NCBI GenBank assembly: GCA_965200775.1
Contig: OZ241383.1
Span: 682,001 to 746,000 of the forward strand
DNA from: Poriferisocius sp965200775
GTDB taxonomy: Bacteria > Actinomycetota > Acidimicrobiia > Acidimicrobiales > Bin134
Direction of reading: 5' to 3'
DNA length: 64,000 bases
Of the stretch, positions 1-8,579 are shown piece by piece (position 1 is the stretch's first letter; every line of letters starts with the position of its first letter). The notes under the pieces are model-generated. The model was not told the origin of the DNA. It saw nothing but the letters and a program-made list of their open reading frames with translations, and ran no database searches. The translations under genes and the position numbers were made by a program.

Positions 1-774
1 GGACTGTCGGCGCGTAGTAGGCGTGAGCTCGCTGAACTATTTGGGGCTGGAAGGCGAACCGTTACGGTTGAGGCTGCGGCCGAGATGCTCGGTGAGAGCC
101 GAGGCGTTGCTGCTCGTCGACTTGCCGCGTGGGCTGCGAACGGGTGGTTGCGTCGAGTCCGGCGAGGGTTGTACATCGCTGTTCCTGTTGATGCGCGTAG
201 CCCGTCTACGTGGAACGAGGATCCTTGGTACCTTGCTGACCTGGTCTGGAGTCCCTGCTACATCGCGGGCTGGTCCGCTGCGAACCACTGGACGCTGACT
301 GACCAGGTCTTCCGGTCAACTGTCGTTGCCACCACCCAACGCGTCCGCTGTGTCGATCAAGAGCTTGCTGGAGCACCGTACTACGTTCACCACATCCCCA
401 CAGACCGCATGACCTGGGGACTCGAACAAGAATGGCGCGGCGATAGGAAGATCAAAGTGTCGAGCAGAGAGCGCACGGTCGCGGACATGCTCTCAAATCC
501 CTCGCTCGGTGGCGGGATCCGTCACACGATGGAGGTCCTCGACGCAGTCCTTGAAGACTCGACTGCCGAGGCTTTAGTCGAGGCACTTGAACGCCTGGGT
601 AACGGTGCCGGTATCAAAAGACTTGGGTATCTCCTGCATGCACTCGGCCACGAGACATCGGCGATCAAGGGACCATTGACCGCTGGTTTTCCGCTTCTTG
701 ACCCGTCACTGGGCCCACGTGGGTCGCGGTCAAACGACTGGGGCCTCGTCATCAACGCAGACATCTCCGCGTGA
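1..774 (+). CDS. abiEi: AbiEi-type antitoxin (type IV toxin-antitoxin), 5' partial
   Basis: The frame is open from the first base of the window and already reads as the winged-helix N-terminus of AbiEi proteins (RRELAELFGAG, VTVEAAAEMLG, AARRLAAWAANGWLRRV, RGLYIAVP). The start therefore lies left of the window; the ATG at 85 is internal to the conserved helix-turn-helix. AbiEi proteins repress their own operon and neutralise the AbiEii nucleotidyltransferase. The C-terminal part (about 80-250) is the usual AbiEi domain. The stop overlaps the GTG of the toxin gene (GTGA, 771-774), so the two are translationally coupled. Family assignment is firm; activity is inferred from homology. Confidence 0.85.
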   Translation, partial: GLSARSRRELAELFGAGRRTVTVEAAAEMLGESRGVAARRLAAWAANGWLRRVRRGLYIAVPVDARSPSTWNEDPWYLADLVWSPCYIAGWSAANHWTLTDQVFRSTVVATTQRVRCVDQELAGAPYYVHHIPTDRMTWGLEQEWRGDRKIKVSSRERTVADMLSNPSLGGGIRHTMEVLDAVLEDSTAEALVEALERLGNGAGIKRLGYLLHALGHETSAIKGPLTAGFPLLDPSLGPRGSRSNDWGLVINADISA

Positions 775-1955
775 TCACCAAACGGGAGATAGCGAACCTC
801 GCGGGGGAGTGGCAGCTCGCGCACCATGTCGTCGAGAAGGACTATGTGCTGGGATGGCTACTCGCGGGAATCGCCGAACACCAGCACACGCGATCGTGGG
901 TGTTCAAAGGCGGTACATGTCTGCGAAAGTGCTGGTTCGAGACCTACCGATTCTCCGAGGACCTCGACTTCACAGTCACCGAGAGCGATCTCGACGTCAA
1001 TCACCTGAAGTCGTCCTTCGCGGAGATCGCCGCGTGGCTCGACAACGAATGCGGACTGCGCTTCATCGTCGACGACAAAGCGTTCCGGCATCGCAAGAAC
1101 AAACGAGGCCATCCAACCGTCGAGGGCCGGCTCGCCTACATAGGCCCACTCGGGTCGCCGACCCCACCGAAAGTCAAACTCGATCTCACAGCCGACGAGG
1201 TTCTCGTACGAGATCCCTAGCGGCGTCCGGTCGTTCACCCGTTCAGCGACACACCAGCCAGTGCCACAACACCTCACCTTGCAGAGGTGGCCTGCTATTC
1301 ACTGCCGGAGCTTCTAGGCGAGAAGATCCGAGCGCTCGCCGAGCGATGTAGACCTCGCGACCTCTACGACGTGGTCCACACACACCGGCACCCAGACCTG
1401 ATCGGTCGGGCGCCTGACGTCATGGCAGTGCTCGAAGCAAAGTGTGCGCACGCCAAGATCGACACACCGACCCTCGAATCGATCCGAGCCACACGATTCC
1501 GAAACGAGATCGAGACCGAGTGGTCCAATATGCTCGGCCACCAATTGCCATTCTTGCCGAAGTTCGAGGACTTCTGGTCACAACTCGATGACTTCTTTGC
1601 TTGGTTCGATGGAAGACTCCCGGTAGTCCCGCTGGCCGAGATCCAGCCGACGGAGAATGTCACCGATTGGCGACCAGCACGCCATATGACCTCATGGCGT
1701 GAGACTTCCCAGATCGAGCTGATCCGTTTCGCTGGGGCAAACCGACTCAAGGTCACGATCAACTACCACGCGATGGACGGGCGCATCGGACCACGAACCG
1801 TCGAGCCATATTCCTTGCGCAGCTCGCAACAAGGGAACCTCCTCGTCATGGCGGTCAACAACCAAGGCCAAATCCGCAGCTACCGAGCCGACCGAATCAC
1901 TGAGGTTCGCATCGAACCCGAGAGCTTCACCCCCCGCTACATCGTCGAGTTCTAA
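771..1955 (+). pseudogene. abiEii: AbiEii nucleotidyltransferase toxin with C-terminal WYL-like domain, broken by in-frame amber stop
   Basis: One reading frame carries the whole toxin except for a TAG at 1218-1220. Upstream are the nucleotidyltransferase signatures WVFKGGTCLRK and FSEDLDFTV. Directly after the stop, in the same frame and with no gap in homology, comes RRPVVHPFSD, then YSLPELLGEKIRALAERCRP and RDLYDVVH, all typical of AbiEii. From about residue 300 the protein has a WYL-like domain (IELIRFAGANRLKVTINY, RTVEPYSL, YRADRITEVRI), which suggests a ligand-sensing tail. A GTG at 1287 could restart translation but would omit the catalytic half. Either a nonsense mutation has silenced the toxin while its antitoxin stays intact, or this is a base-call error. 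Confidence 0.85.
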
Positions 1956-1960
1956 AGGGC

Positions 1961-2140
1961 CTAGCGCTGCACCCGACAGCGTTGGCGGACGCCGTCCTGG
2001 TACCACCGATCAGTGGCCGCGGCGAGGCCGCGATGAGCATCCGAGATCACCAGGCGCACACCGCGCAGACCCCGCACATGGTGGACCCACACGGCTACCC
2101 CAAACCCCACCACTTCATGGGAAGCCACCGTGATGAGTTC
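1961..2140 (-). pseudogene. IS256/Mutator-family transposase fragment
   Basis: The minus strand reads HEVVGFGVAVWV, then GVRLVISDAHRGLAAA and QRCRVQR before a stop at 1961-1963. This matches the central region of IS256-family transposases (VISDAHRGL around the second acidic catalytic residue, then the WQRCRVH motif). No start, no first or third catalytic block and no terminal inverted repeats are present, so it is a relic of about 55 codons. It abuts a helicase fragment on the same strand, so the junction near 2140-2150 is a rearrangement point. Confidence 0.7.
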
Positions 2141-2149
2141 GCTCTTTCC

Positions 2150-2353
2150 TTACCCGGTGGGCAGCGCGATGATTGCGGCTTCGTCGCTACGTGAGATTGC
2201 GTACGTCTGCATCGCTCGGATCGCGCCCGCCTGCCCGGGGCGAAGTTCGGCCGGCTTCTTGTCATTCAGGTTGAGTTCGAGCTCGCCGTAGTAGCTCAAA
2301 TCGCCTCTGTTCGCTCCGCCGCTGGTGGCAATTCTCCCGAGTCGAAGCGTCAA
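2150..2353 (-). pseudogene. N-terminal fragment of a DEAD/DEAH-type helicase
   Basis: A 67-codon piece reads LRPGQAGAIRAM (Q-motif-like) and ends with AAIIALPTG at the beginning of a Walker A motif, followed by a TAA. The rest of Walker A (GKT) and all other helicase motifs are missing. Sequence beyond the stop matches a transposase rather than a helicase, so the gene was cut here. Helicases of this type often sit in defence islands, in line with the neighbouring remnants. Confidence 0.6.
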
Positions 2354-2428
2354 TGGATAGGGCAGTGGTCCGGAAGCCCCCGCGGATGCTTCCTTGCGGG
2401 CAGTCCGCTGTCGGAGCCCACCAATGAA

Positions 2429-2810
2429 TTAGGTCGCGAGCGTTGGGAGCGACGTTCCGTCACCCCGGCTCCGGCGCGAGGCTCCGGTGGTGGCGCACTC
2501 GGTGCATCTGGGATCGTGCCTGGGTTCGAGCCATTTTACGGTGCCTGAGATGGGTTCGAAGTGGAGCCAACCATCGTCAGTCGCGCCTAGACCGGTGAGG
2601 TAGTGCATCGCATGATACGCCGCGTCCGTAGTCCACCGGTTCGCCGGTTGGAATGAACTGACGCACCAGCAGCCGATTCCGCAACGGCTCACGCGAGACA
2701 CCGCAGACGAGGACGCCGGCGTGTTCGCGTGGGTCGCCTGGGAAGAAGTGGCCCTCGACACGGCACCAGTCCGTTTCGGTGACGTGGAGCTCCCACGGTT
2801 GTGTCTGCAT
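2429..2810 (-). pseudogene. JAB/E1 (ThiF-like) ubiquitin-system protein, internally deleted remnant
   Basis: The ATG at 2810 overlaps the stop of the upstream E2-like gene (TAATG). The first 60 or so codons resemble the start of a prokaryotic JAB/MPN domain (HAGVLVCGVSREPLRNRLLV, PVDYG). That frame then closes near 2577. A second frame (to 2429) carries what looks like the tail of an E1/ThiF protein (ATDDGWLHFEPISGTVKW, HDPRCTECA). The JAB metal motif HxHxxD and the whole adenylation domain are absent. I read it as a JAB-E1 fusion that lost several hundred codons. The E1 assignment of the tail is an inference from context. Confidence 0.5.
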
Positions 2811-3205
2811 TAGTGCGGGGTCTCCATCCAATTCAGCACCTTGTCGATCTTGTGGACGACTGACTGGTGGGCGCCATCGAGTCGGTTCGATCGGCGAGAA
2901 ATCTGGGTCACCGCTCGGGTCTCTCCGCCCATCGTCGCGATCGTGGAGGTCATCGCAGGTCCGAGGTCATCGCCATCCTTAGTCGAGAGGTCTGGTATCA
3001 CGAACACCGGATAGATATCGGCGTAGGGGTATTGCGCCGGCACGCGAAAGAGCACGAAGCTGCGGTCTGGTTGGTACCGGCTAGGGAGCTGGATGTCGCT
3101 GAGTTCGACCCACGCGCTCCCGTCGGGTTCTGCCACGACCTTTACCGACTCGCCGAACGCGCCCCTAATCTCGTCGATCGCGTCGCCGACTGATGGGGTC
3201 AACAT
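2810..3205 (-). CDS. Prokaryotic E2-like (UBC fold) protein without cysteine
   Basis: 131 residues from an ATG at 3205 that overlaps the stop of the upstream ubiquitin-like fragment (TGATG). The start MLTPSVGDAIDEIRGAF followed by FVLFRVPAQYPYADIYPVF resembles E2/UBC-family proteins found beside bacterial ubiquitin-like and JAB/E1 genes. The C-terminal part has ISRRSNRLD and a helix ending KVLNWM. There is no cysteine anywhere in the protein, so a canonical thioester-forming E2 role is excluded; it may belong to a Cys-less branch or be a degraded copy. The frame is intact, but the genes on both sides are broken, so function is doubtful. Confidence 0.6.
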   Translation of the reverse strand: MLTPSVGDAIDEIRGAFGESVKVVAEPDGSAWVELSDIQLPSRYQPDRSFVLFRVPAQYPYADIYPVFVIPDLSTKDGDDLGPAMTSTIATMGGETRAVTQISRRSNRLDGAHQSVVHKIDKVLNWMETPH

Positions 3206-3378
3206 CAGCTGTTGTCGTCTTGTGCGAGGGCTATGAAGCACATTTCGTCGCTGATCGGAACCGGGTCACAATCACCGATGGCCTTGGGGCGGCACCCGGG
3301 GCGCTCAAGGTAGAGGATGAAGTCGGGGCCAATTGATGCGCCGGCTGCGATCGCCGCCTGCTTGACCTCGAGCCCCGG
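3205..3378 (-). pseudogene. Ubiquitin-like (multiubiquitin-type) domain fragment
   Basis: Immediately upstream of the E2-like gene the minus strand encodes VKQAAIAAGASIGPDFILYL, then a short acidic segment and FIALAQDDNS before a TGA that overlaps the E2 start. This is the second half of the beta-grasp domain seen in proteins paired with prokaryotic E2 and JAB/E1 genes. An in-frame TGA at 3379-3381 cuts it off, with no start codon in between, so the N-terminal half is missing. Only about 57 codons are left and too short a stretch to be listed as an ORF. Confidence 0.55.
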
Positions 3379-3395
3379 TCAATGGGGTTGAGGCG

Positions 3396-3653
3396 ATGAA
3401 GGGGGGAGCAGGCGGCTTCGATGTTGAGGCCTTCTACCGGGCACTCAACGATGTCCGCGTCGAAGCGGAGGCGGACTATCTCGCGTCGGTGCTACTGGTC
3501 CCAGAAGATGTCGTCATGGCGTTCGCGAGGCAGGGTGTTCCCTTTGGTAAGGCCGCTGCTTTGAAGGGCATGAGCCCAAAGATGATGCGGTGGCGGTTCA
3601 ACTCTGAAGGCGCTGAGAAACGCACCAAGCGCGAACGGGGCTCGCGGGGATGA
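3396..3653 (+). pseudogene. C-terminal remnant of an ImmA/IrrE-type metallopeptidase
   Basis: 85 residues. The segment EAEADYLASVLLVPEDVV followed by a helix and MSPKMMRWRFNSEGA matches the end of ImmA/IrrE proteins (the EAD-FA--LL-P segment after the HEXXH site, then the fgVS...RW-N tail). The HEXXH motif and the N-terminal helix-turn-helix are missing; the first 22 residues do not resemble the family. It might still be expressed from the ATG at 3396, but it cannot be a working peptidase. Confidence 0.5.
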
Positions 3654-3885
3654 CCTCGCTCCGACGTCAGGTGGCGTCCCTTGTGGTGGTGGGGTTTGGG
3701 GGTAGCTGCTGGGGTCCTCTTTTGGAGGGCCAGCGGTGTGATACTCGGTGAGAAAACTCAGCTACTCATCGAGGAGGACACACCGAAAACCCTGTCTGAC
3801 AATGCCACAGATGGGCTGTGGGGAACTCTCCGCGCCGGCGGCGGTTCGGGTTTGGTTCGTGAGGCTGTGGAGTTGGTGCCCCCGG

Positions 3886-4153
3886 GAGCTGGCCGAGGAC
3901 TTCGATTACAGCGCAAAGAAAACCGTTCCCGGTCGACGACAGCGACCTTGTCGACGTCTACAAAGGAGCCTGGCATTGAGACGACACCCCAGAGCAGTTC
4001 TTTGAACGGCTTCGAGGCGATGAACACGGCCAGCCCCGGTTCGAAGCTGTGCTTGAGGAGATCCGCGAGCGTCAAGCCACGCTCGTCCAGGTCCGAAAGG
4101 CGCAGACCGGGTGGTGGGTCACGACAGTGGCACGGTGCGCATGGAGCAAATGA
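3886..4153 (+). pseudogene. Decayed coding remnant of unknown family
   Basis: Three reading frames of this stretch join into a protein-like series: ELAEDFDYSAKK (one frame), then PFPVDDSDLVDVYKGAWH (next frame), a TGA, then DDTPEQFFERLRGDEHG and ATLVQVRKAQTGWWVTTV to a TGA at 4151. At least one frameshift and one nonsense change would be needed to break a single gene this way. I do not recognise the family. The last 35 bases overlap the 3' end of the convergent DUF2855 gene. The region 3654-3885 holds nothing I can support. Confidence 0.3.
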
Positions 4154-5204
4154 AGCCTGAGGTGGGGTCGGCTCGTCCCTCGAGCAGGTCTCGGTAGGTG
4201 CTCTCGATGCGGTCGGGGCCTTGGCGATATTCGACCCGGAGCCAGCTGGCGCTGTGTTCCACCATGGTGTGGTAGGCGCTGGCGATGCGGGTTTGGAGTT
4301 CTTCGCTGCCCCAGTCTTCGACTCGTTTGACCAACTGGCCGGGAGCGAAGAAGAACTCTGGTGTTGGGCCGGGTAGGGGAGCGGCGTCGGCGTCTCGTTC
4401 CTCCCAGTGGGTTACGCCGACGCTGATGGAGAACGCCATCGCATCGCCGAAGTGATGGTGAATCGCAGAGAGCACTTCTGTGCTGCCGGTCATGTCCACC
4501 ACTCCACTGCGGGCCGATGCATCGAGCTGGGCGACTTCGTCGTAGGTGGCGACCTGGTCGTAGAGCCCGAGGCTTTCGACGAACTCCCGATTACGGGCCG
4601 AGGTCAGCCCAACAGCACTGACGTCGTCGCGAGTGGCCAGACACGACGCCAACGAGATGGATGTCTTGGAGGAGGCGCTGGTCACGATAGTGGTTGAAGC
4701 GCCTTCAAAGGTTCGGTCGCCCAGATGGTCGTTGATGAGAAACGACGTCATGAACATCGCGTACAGCAGCAGGTACTCGTCGATGCGGTCGATGTCGAAC
4801 GTCGGGTCCGCGGAGATATCACGGAAGTCGGTATAGGTGGCCGCGTGGTTCGTTCGGTGAGGTCCCACGTCACGGAACCCTTGGCCTCCCCGTCGTTGAG
4901 CATCCACGACCAGCTTGGTCGCCATTGGGTAGAACCCGAACCACCGGCCACCGGGCTCGATGTCGGGGTGCGAGGATTCGATGACCGAGCCCAGACCGAT
5001 AGCTGGGATACGGCCCCAGGGCGGGTCAGCCGGAAAGAACCCCCAGTAGTCGAGCATGTCGCCTGCCACCGCGTAGGTGACGTTGTTGCTGGTGAGAGCG
5101 AAGCGCTCGACAGCGAGACGGACCTGGCCATCAGCAAGTCCGGCGTTCGCGACGGCGACGACGCGGGTCCGGCGGAAGTCTTGGCGGTTGACTTCGAAGA
5201 TCAT
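4119..5204 (-). CDS. DUF2855 family protein
   Basis: 361 residues from the ATG at 5204 (MIFEVNRQDFRRTRVV); the frame stays open further upstream but homology-like sequence begins here. The layout is that of DUF2855: an N-terminal segment like quinone oxidoreductases (DMLDYWGFFP, GRIPAIGLGSVIESSHPDI), then a dinucleotide-fold-like middle (TIVTSASSKTSISLASCL, VGLTSARNREFVESLGLYD) similar to medium-chain dehydrogenases but without the zinc ligands. It is the only clearly intact gene in the first 8.5 kb apart from the AbiEi and E2-like genes. Its substrate is unknown. Confidence 0.8.
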   Translation of the reverse strand: MIFEVNRQDFRRTRVVAVANAGLADGQVRLAVERFALTSNNVTYAVAGDMLDYWGFFPADPPWGRIPAIGLGSVIESSHPDIEPGGRWFGFYPMATKLVVDAQRRGGQGFRDVGPHRTNHAATYTDFRDISADPTFDIDRIDEYLLLYAMFMTSFLINDHLGDRTFEGASTTIVTSASSKTSISLASCLATRDDVSAVGLTSARNREFVESLGLYDQVATYDEVAQLDASARSGVVDMTGSTEVLSAIHHHFGDAMAFSISVGVTHWEERDADAAPLPGPTPEFFFAPGQLVKRVEDWGSEELQTRIASAYHTMVEHSASWLRVEYRQGPDRIESTYRDLLEGRADPTSGFICSMRTVPLS

Positions 5205-5339
5205 GGCTCGGACGCTAGCGCCGACGATTGGGGGCCGGGGGCCTGCGGGAATCGCTGATCGTGGGCATGAGCGGCGCTCGCTGCGGACACGACTTCGTAT
5301 TGCGGGTGGTCCCTGCCGGCTGAGGGGTCCGTACGAGGC

Positions 5340-5368
5340 TTGATGGCTCCTACGGACTTTTGTAGCAT
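5340..5368 (+). promoter_or_regulatory. Sigma-70-type promoter for the secreted dikinase-like gene
   Basis: TTGATG (5340-5345) and TAGCAT (5363-5368) are spaced by 17 bases and precede the TTG start at 5446 by about 75 bases. The leader contains a G-rich run (5410-5425) and GGAAG at 5433-5437, 8 bases before the start. Confidence 0.5.
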
Positions 5369-5445
5369 ACCGGAGGTGAAATCTCGATCTGGACAGGTCA
5401 CCTTCCCTGCGGGGGGGGAGGGGGCGTAAGCCCGGAAGTCGGCCG

Positions 5446-8400
5446 TTGACGGCGGCCAGTCGCCTGGTGGCGACATGGTTGCTGGTAGCGGCAACTGTGT
5501 TGGTACCGGTTGGCGGAGTAGGGCCATTGGGGGCTGCTGCCGCGACCGACGATACGAACAGCGAAGACACGGCCGACGATCATGGCGACACCGCTGCCAC
5601 CGCGACGAGCGTCGAGGCGCCGTCGGAGACGGAGGGCGAGCTGACCGCCGGCGATGTGGACTACTTCTCGTTCACGCTCGACTCCGGCGCCGATGTGACG
5701 GTGACGACGACGGGCGACACGGACACGACCGGGACCCTGGAGGATTCAGACGGCGAGTCGGTGGCCTCGGATGAGGACTCGGGCGACGGCGACAACTTCT
5801 CGGTGACGCAGCGGCTGGCGGCTGGGACGTACAAGGTCAAGGTTGAGGGGGCGGAGTCGTCCACTGCCGGCGAGTACACCTTGGATGTCGACTCGATTCC
5901 GGTGGTCGAGGTGGCGGTCACTGAGATGCCGATGACCGTGGAATCGACGACCGACGACTACTTCGTGCTGTATGTGAAGCACACCGAGCATTCGCTGTTG
6001 CCGGTTCGGGTGTTCCGAGGCGAGGCGGACGAGACGACGATCTCCGAGGTGCTGGCACCGCTGGCGGTGAGCGAGTATCGGCTGGACAAGTTCAAGGTCG
6101 CGACCCCGGCGGACGTCGACGGTGACGGCATCGACGACATCACCGAACTCGACTCCCTCGGCGACATGAACCCGATTAACGCCGCGCAGATCAACAAGTT
6201 GTCGGCCGACAGTGTGTCGCATCATGGTCAGACAGCGATTCCTGATCGTCAGACATTTGAGTTGCTGGCCTACAAGGATGAGTTGCTCATTGGTTTTGAG
6301 ACCTTTCCGATCGAAAACTTAAAGTTCAGTACATTGTCGATGGCGGTCACCTACATCTCTACCTTCAGAACACAAATACCTATCGCGGTCATAGTCACTT
6401 TCTCTATCATCAAAAGCTCTACGGTCTCGGCAAGTTCAGCGATTTTGCCAAGGGGCTTGTCGCCTTTCACCCTAATGTAGTTGCCTCTGACGGCCGGTTG
6501 GAAATGTATGCCTTCAGATATGAGAGAGACCCATCATTTGAGCGCACCTCGGAGTTCTTTGAGATGTTAATTGCAGCGATGTCATTTCTCGAGAACAAGC
6601 TCGCCTACTATGCAGAATGGGGTTCGCGCCTCGACAAGTACAATGAAGAGAAAGCCCTGTATGACGCTTCGCGAATCAGCGTCTTGACGGAGACAGATAT
6701 CAGGCCAGATGTCCCGGTTGTGGCGTTGAATGAGCGATCTGGTTATGGGGTTCTGAAGAAGATGGATGCCGGTGATCGTCCGAATCCTCGGGATGTCGTG
6801 ATTTACGAGTCGTTGCCGAATGACCTGCCGCGGGTTGCGGGGATCATTACGACGGTTCACCAGACGCCGTTGTCGCATGTGAATTTGCGGGCGATTCAGA
6901 ACGCGGTGCCGAATGCGTTTATCCGCGATGCACTGGACGAGGGCCACCAGGTGGAAAGCCTGATCGACGAGCATGTGTTCTACGAGGTCACTGCCTCGGG
7001 CTACACGATTCGGGCAGCGACCGCCGCAGAGGTGATGGCGCACTATGAGTCGCTGCGACCCAAAGAAACGCAGACCTTGGTGCGCGACATGACTGAGAAG
7101 GAGATCAAGTCGCTAAGCGATATTGGCTTTGACGATTGGGATGCGTTTGGGGTGAAGGCCGCGAACATGGCGGAACTGTCGAAGCTGAGGTTGCCTGCTG
7201 GAGCGGTGCCGATGGGTTATGCAGTGCCGTTTCATTTCTACGACGCGTTCATGACTCACAAAGATCTGCATGACGACGTAACAGAGATGCTCGCCGATGA
7301 GGATTTTCAGAGCGATTATGCCGAGCAGGAGAAGCAGCTCAAGAAGTTGCGCAAGAAGATCAACAAGGGCAAGACACCGGATTGGATCATCGACGCGCTG
7401 ACTGCAATGCACGCCAAGTACGACGAGGATCAGTGGCTGCGGTACCGGTCAAGTACCAACAACGAAGACCTGCCTGGGTTCAGCGGCGCAGGGCTGTACG
7501 ACTCGAAAATGCAGAGGCCCGACGAGACCGAAGAGGATGGGATCGACAAGTCGATCATTGACGTGTGGAAGAGCCTGTGGACCTACCGGGCGTTCCTGGA
7601 GCGCGAGTTCAACCGGGTGAACCACACGTCGGTGGCGATGGGTGTGCTGGTGCATCCAAACTTCGACGACGAGAAAGTCAACGGCGTCGCGGTCAGTTGG
7701 AATACGCTGCACGGCAACGGCAAATCGTACTACGTGAACAGTCAGGCTGGGGAGAATCTGGTCACCAACCCCGACGCCAACAGCATCCCTGAGGAACTGC
7801 TGTTGAACCCCAACGGCACCTTCCAGATCCTGGCCAAGTCGAACCAGGTGGCTTGTTGCTGACTAATGCACAGCTCACCCAGCTAGCGAGCAACCTCACC
7901 ACCATCCACAACAAGTTCAAGCAGCTCTACGAGATCCAAGAGGGCGAGCAGTTCGCCATCGAGATCGAGTTCAAGATCACCAAAGACAACGTGTTGGCGA
8001 TCAAGCAGGCCCGCCCGTGGGTGTTCCAGCCCAGCCTTGACGACCAGGGCGACACCCGTGAGGCAGCCCGAGAGGTGCAGGTGCCAGCAACGAGTTGGCC
8101 ACCGACGCCGACTCCGGCGACGACACCGTCTTTTCCATCGCCGACCTCACCGTCTTTTCCATCGGCGACGACACCGTCTTTTCCATCGCCGACCTCACCG
8201 TCTTTTCCATCGGCGACGACACCGTCTTTTCCATCGCCGACCTCACCGTCTTTTCCATCGGCGACGACACCGTCTTTTCCATCGCCGACGACACGTCCAC
8301 CACCACCGGTGCCTACTCACTCAACATCAGCACCGCCACCGAAGACCCACCGGATGAGGACCCAGAGGACGAACCGTTGTCACTGATCGCGGAGTTTGAT

Positions 8401-8553
8401 GACTTCACCCTGAGCGACGACCAGACACACGACCTGGACATGGCCGATCACTTCAGCGGCAGCGGCCTCGCCAGCCTCGAAGTGCTGAAGCTCAACAACA
8501 CCTCCATCGACAGCGTTGAAGACTTGAGCGCCCTCACCAGCTTGGAGGTGCCG
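5446..8553 (+). pseudogene. Secreted glucan-water-dikinase-like protein (PPC, phospho-His, ATP-grasp, PPC, LRR), frameshifted
   Basis: A TTG start gives a signal peptide (VATWLLVAATVLVPVGGVG), then a PPC domain (DHGDTAATATSVEAP, GDVDYFSFTLDSGADVTV). Near 6300-6320 the frame shifts and continues through LYLQNTNTYRGHSHF. A phospho-His segment follows (TPLSHVNLRAIQNAVPNAF, about 6865-6925), then a PPDK-type nucleotide-binding domain (RYRSSTNNEDLPGFSGAGLY, about 7440-7500). Near 7850 the frame shifts again (LLTNAQLTQLASNL to QARPWVFQP). A second PPC starts (DDQGDTREAAREVQVPA), shifts near 8085 into NELATDADSGDDTVFSI, runs through a repeat tract and ends in leucine-rich sequence (LASLEVLKLNNTSID) cut at about 8553. 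His domain before ATP-grasp, plus the AGLYDS ending, is the order of plant glucan/phosphoglucan water dikinases. Either a recent pseudogene or sequence errors. Confidence 0.7.
8119..8289 (+). repeat. 48-bp tandem repeat, about 3.5 copies, coding
   Basis: Perfect 48-bp units start at 8119, 8167 and 8215, with a half unit from 8263. Each unit is made of two diverged 24-bp halves, so the peptide is an octad array: DDTVFSIA alternating with DLTVFSIG. It lies inside the second PPC domain of the dikinase-like gene, where normal PPC domains have a single such strand. Perfect identity of units shows recent expansion. Confidence 0.9.
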
Positions 8554-8579
8554 TTCGGCGAGCTGGTTGATCTTGTGGT

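Noticed and set aside
2147..2153. Helicase inactivated by a simple nonsense codon in Walker A
   Set aside because: The sequence after the stop matches an IS256 transposase, so the gene is cut there rather than mutated at one codon.
3681..4160. 159-residue plus-strand protein
   Set aside because: Composition is not protein-like; better support exists for a decayed gene in the other two frames.
5410..5425. G-run as an origin or quadruplex element
   Set aside because: A single short G-rich run without repeated G-tracts of regular spacing.
8119..8289. CRISPR-like array
   Set aside because: The repeats are adjacent, have no spacers and are in-frame coding octads.
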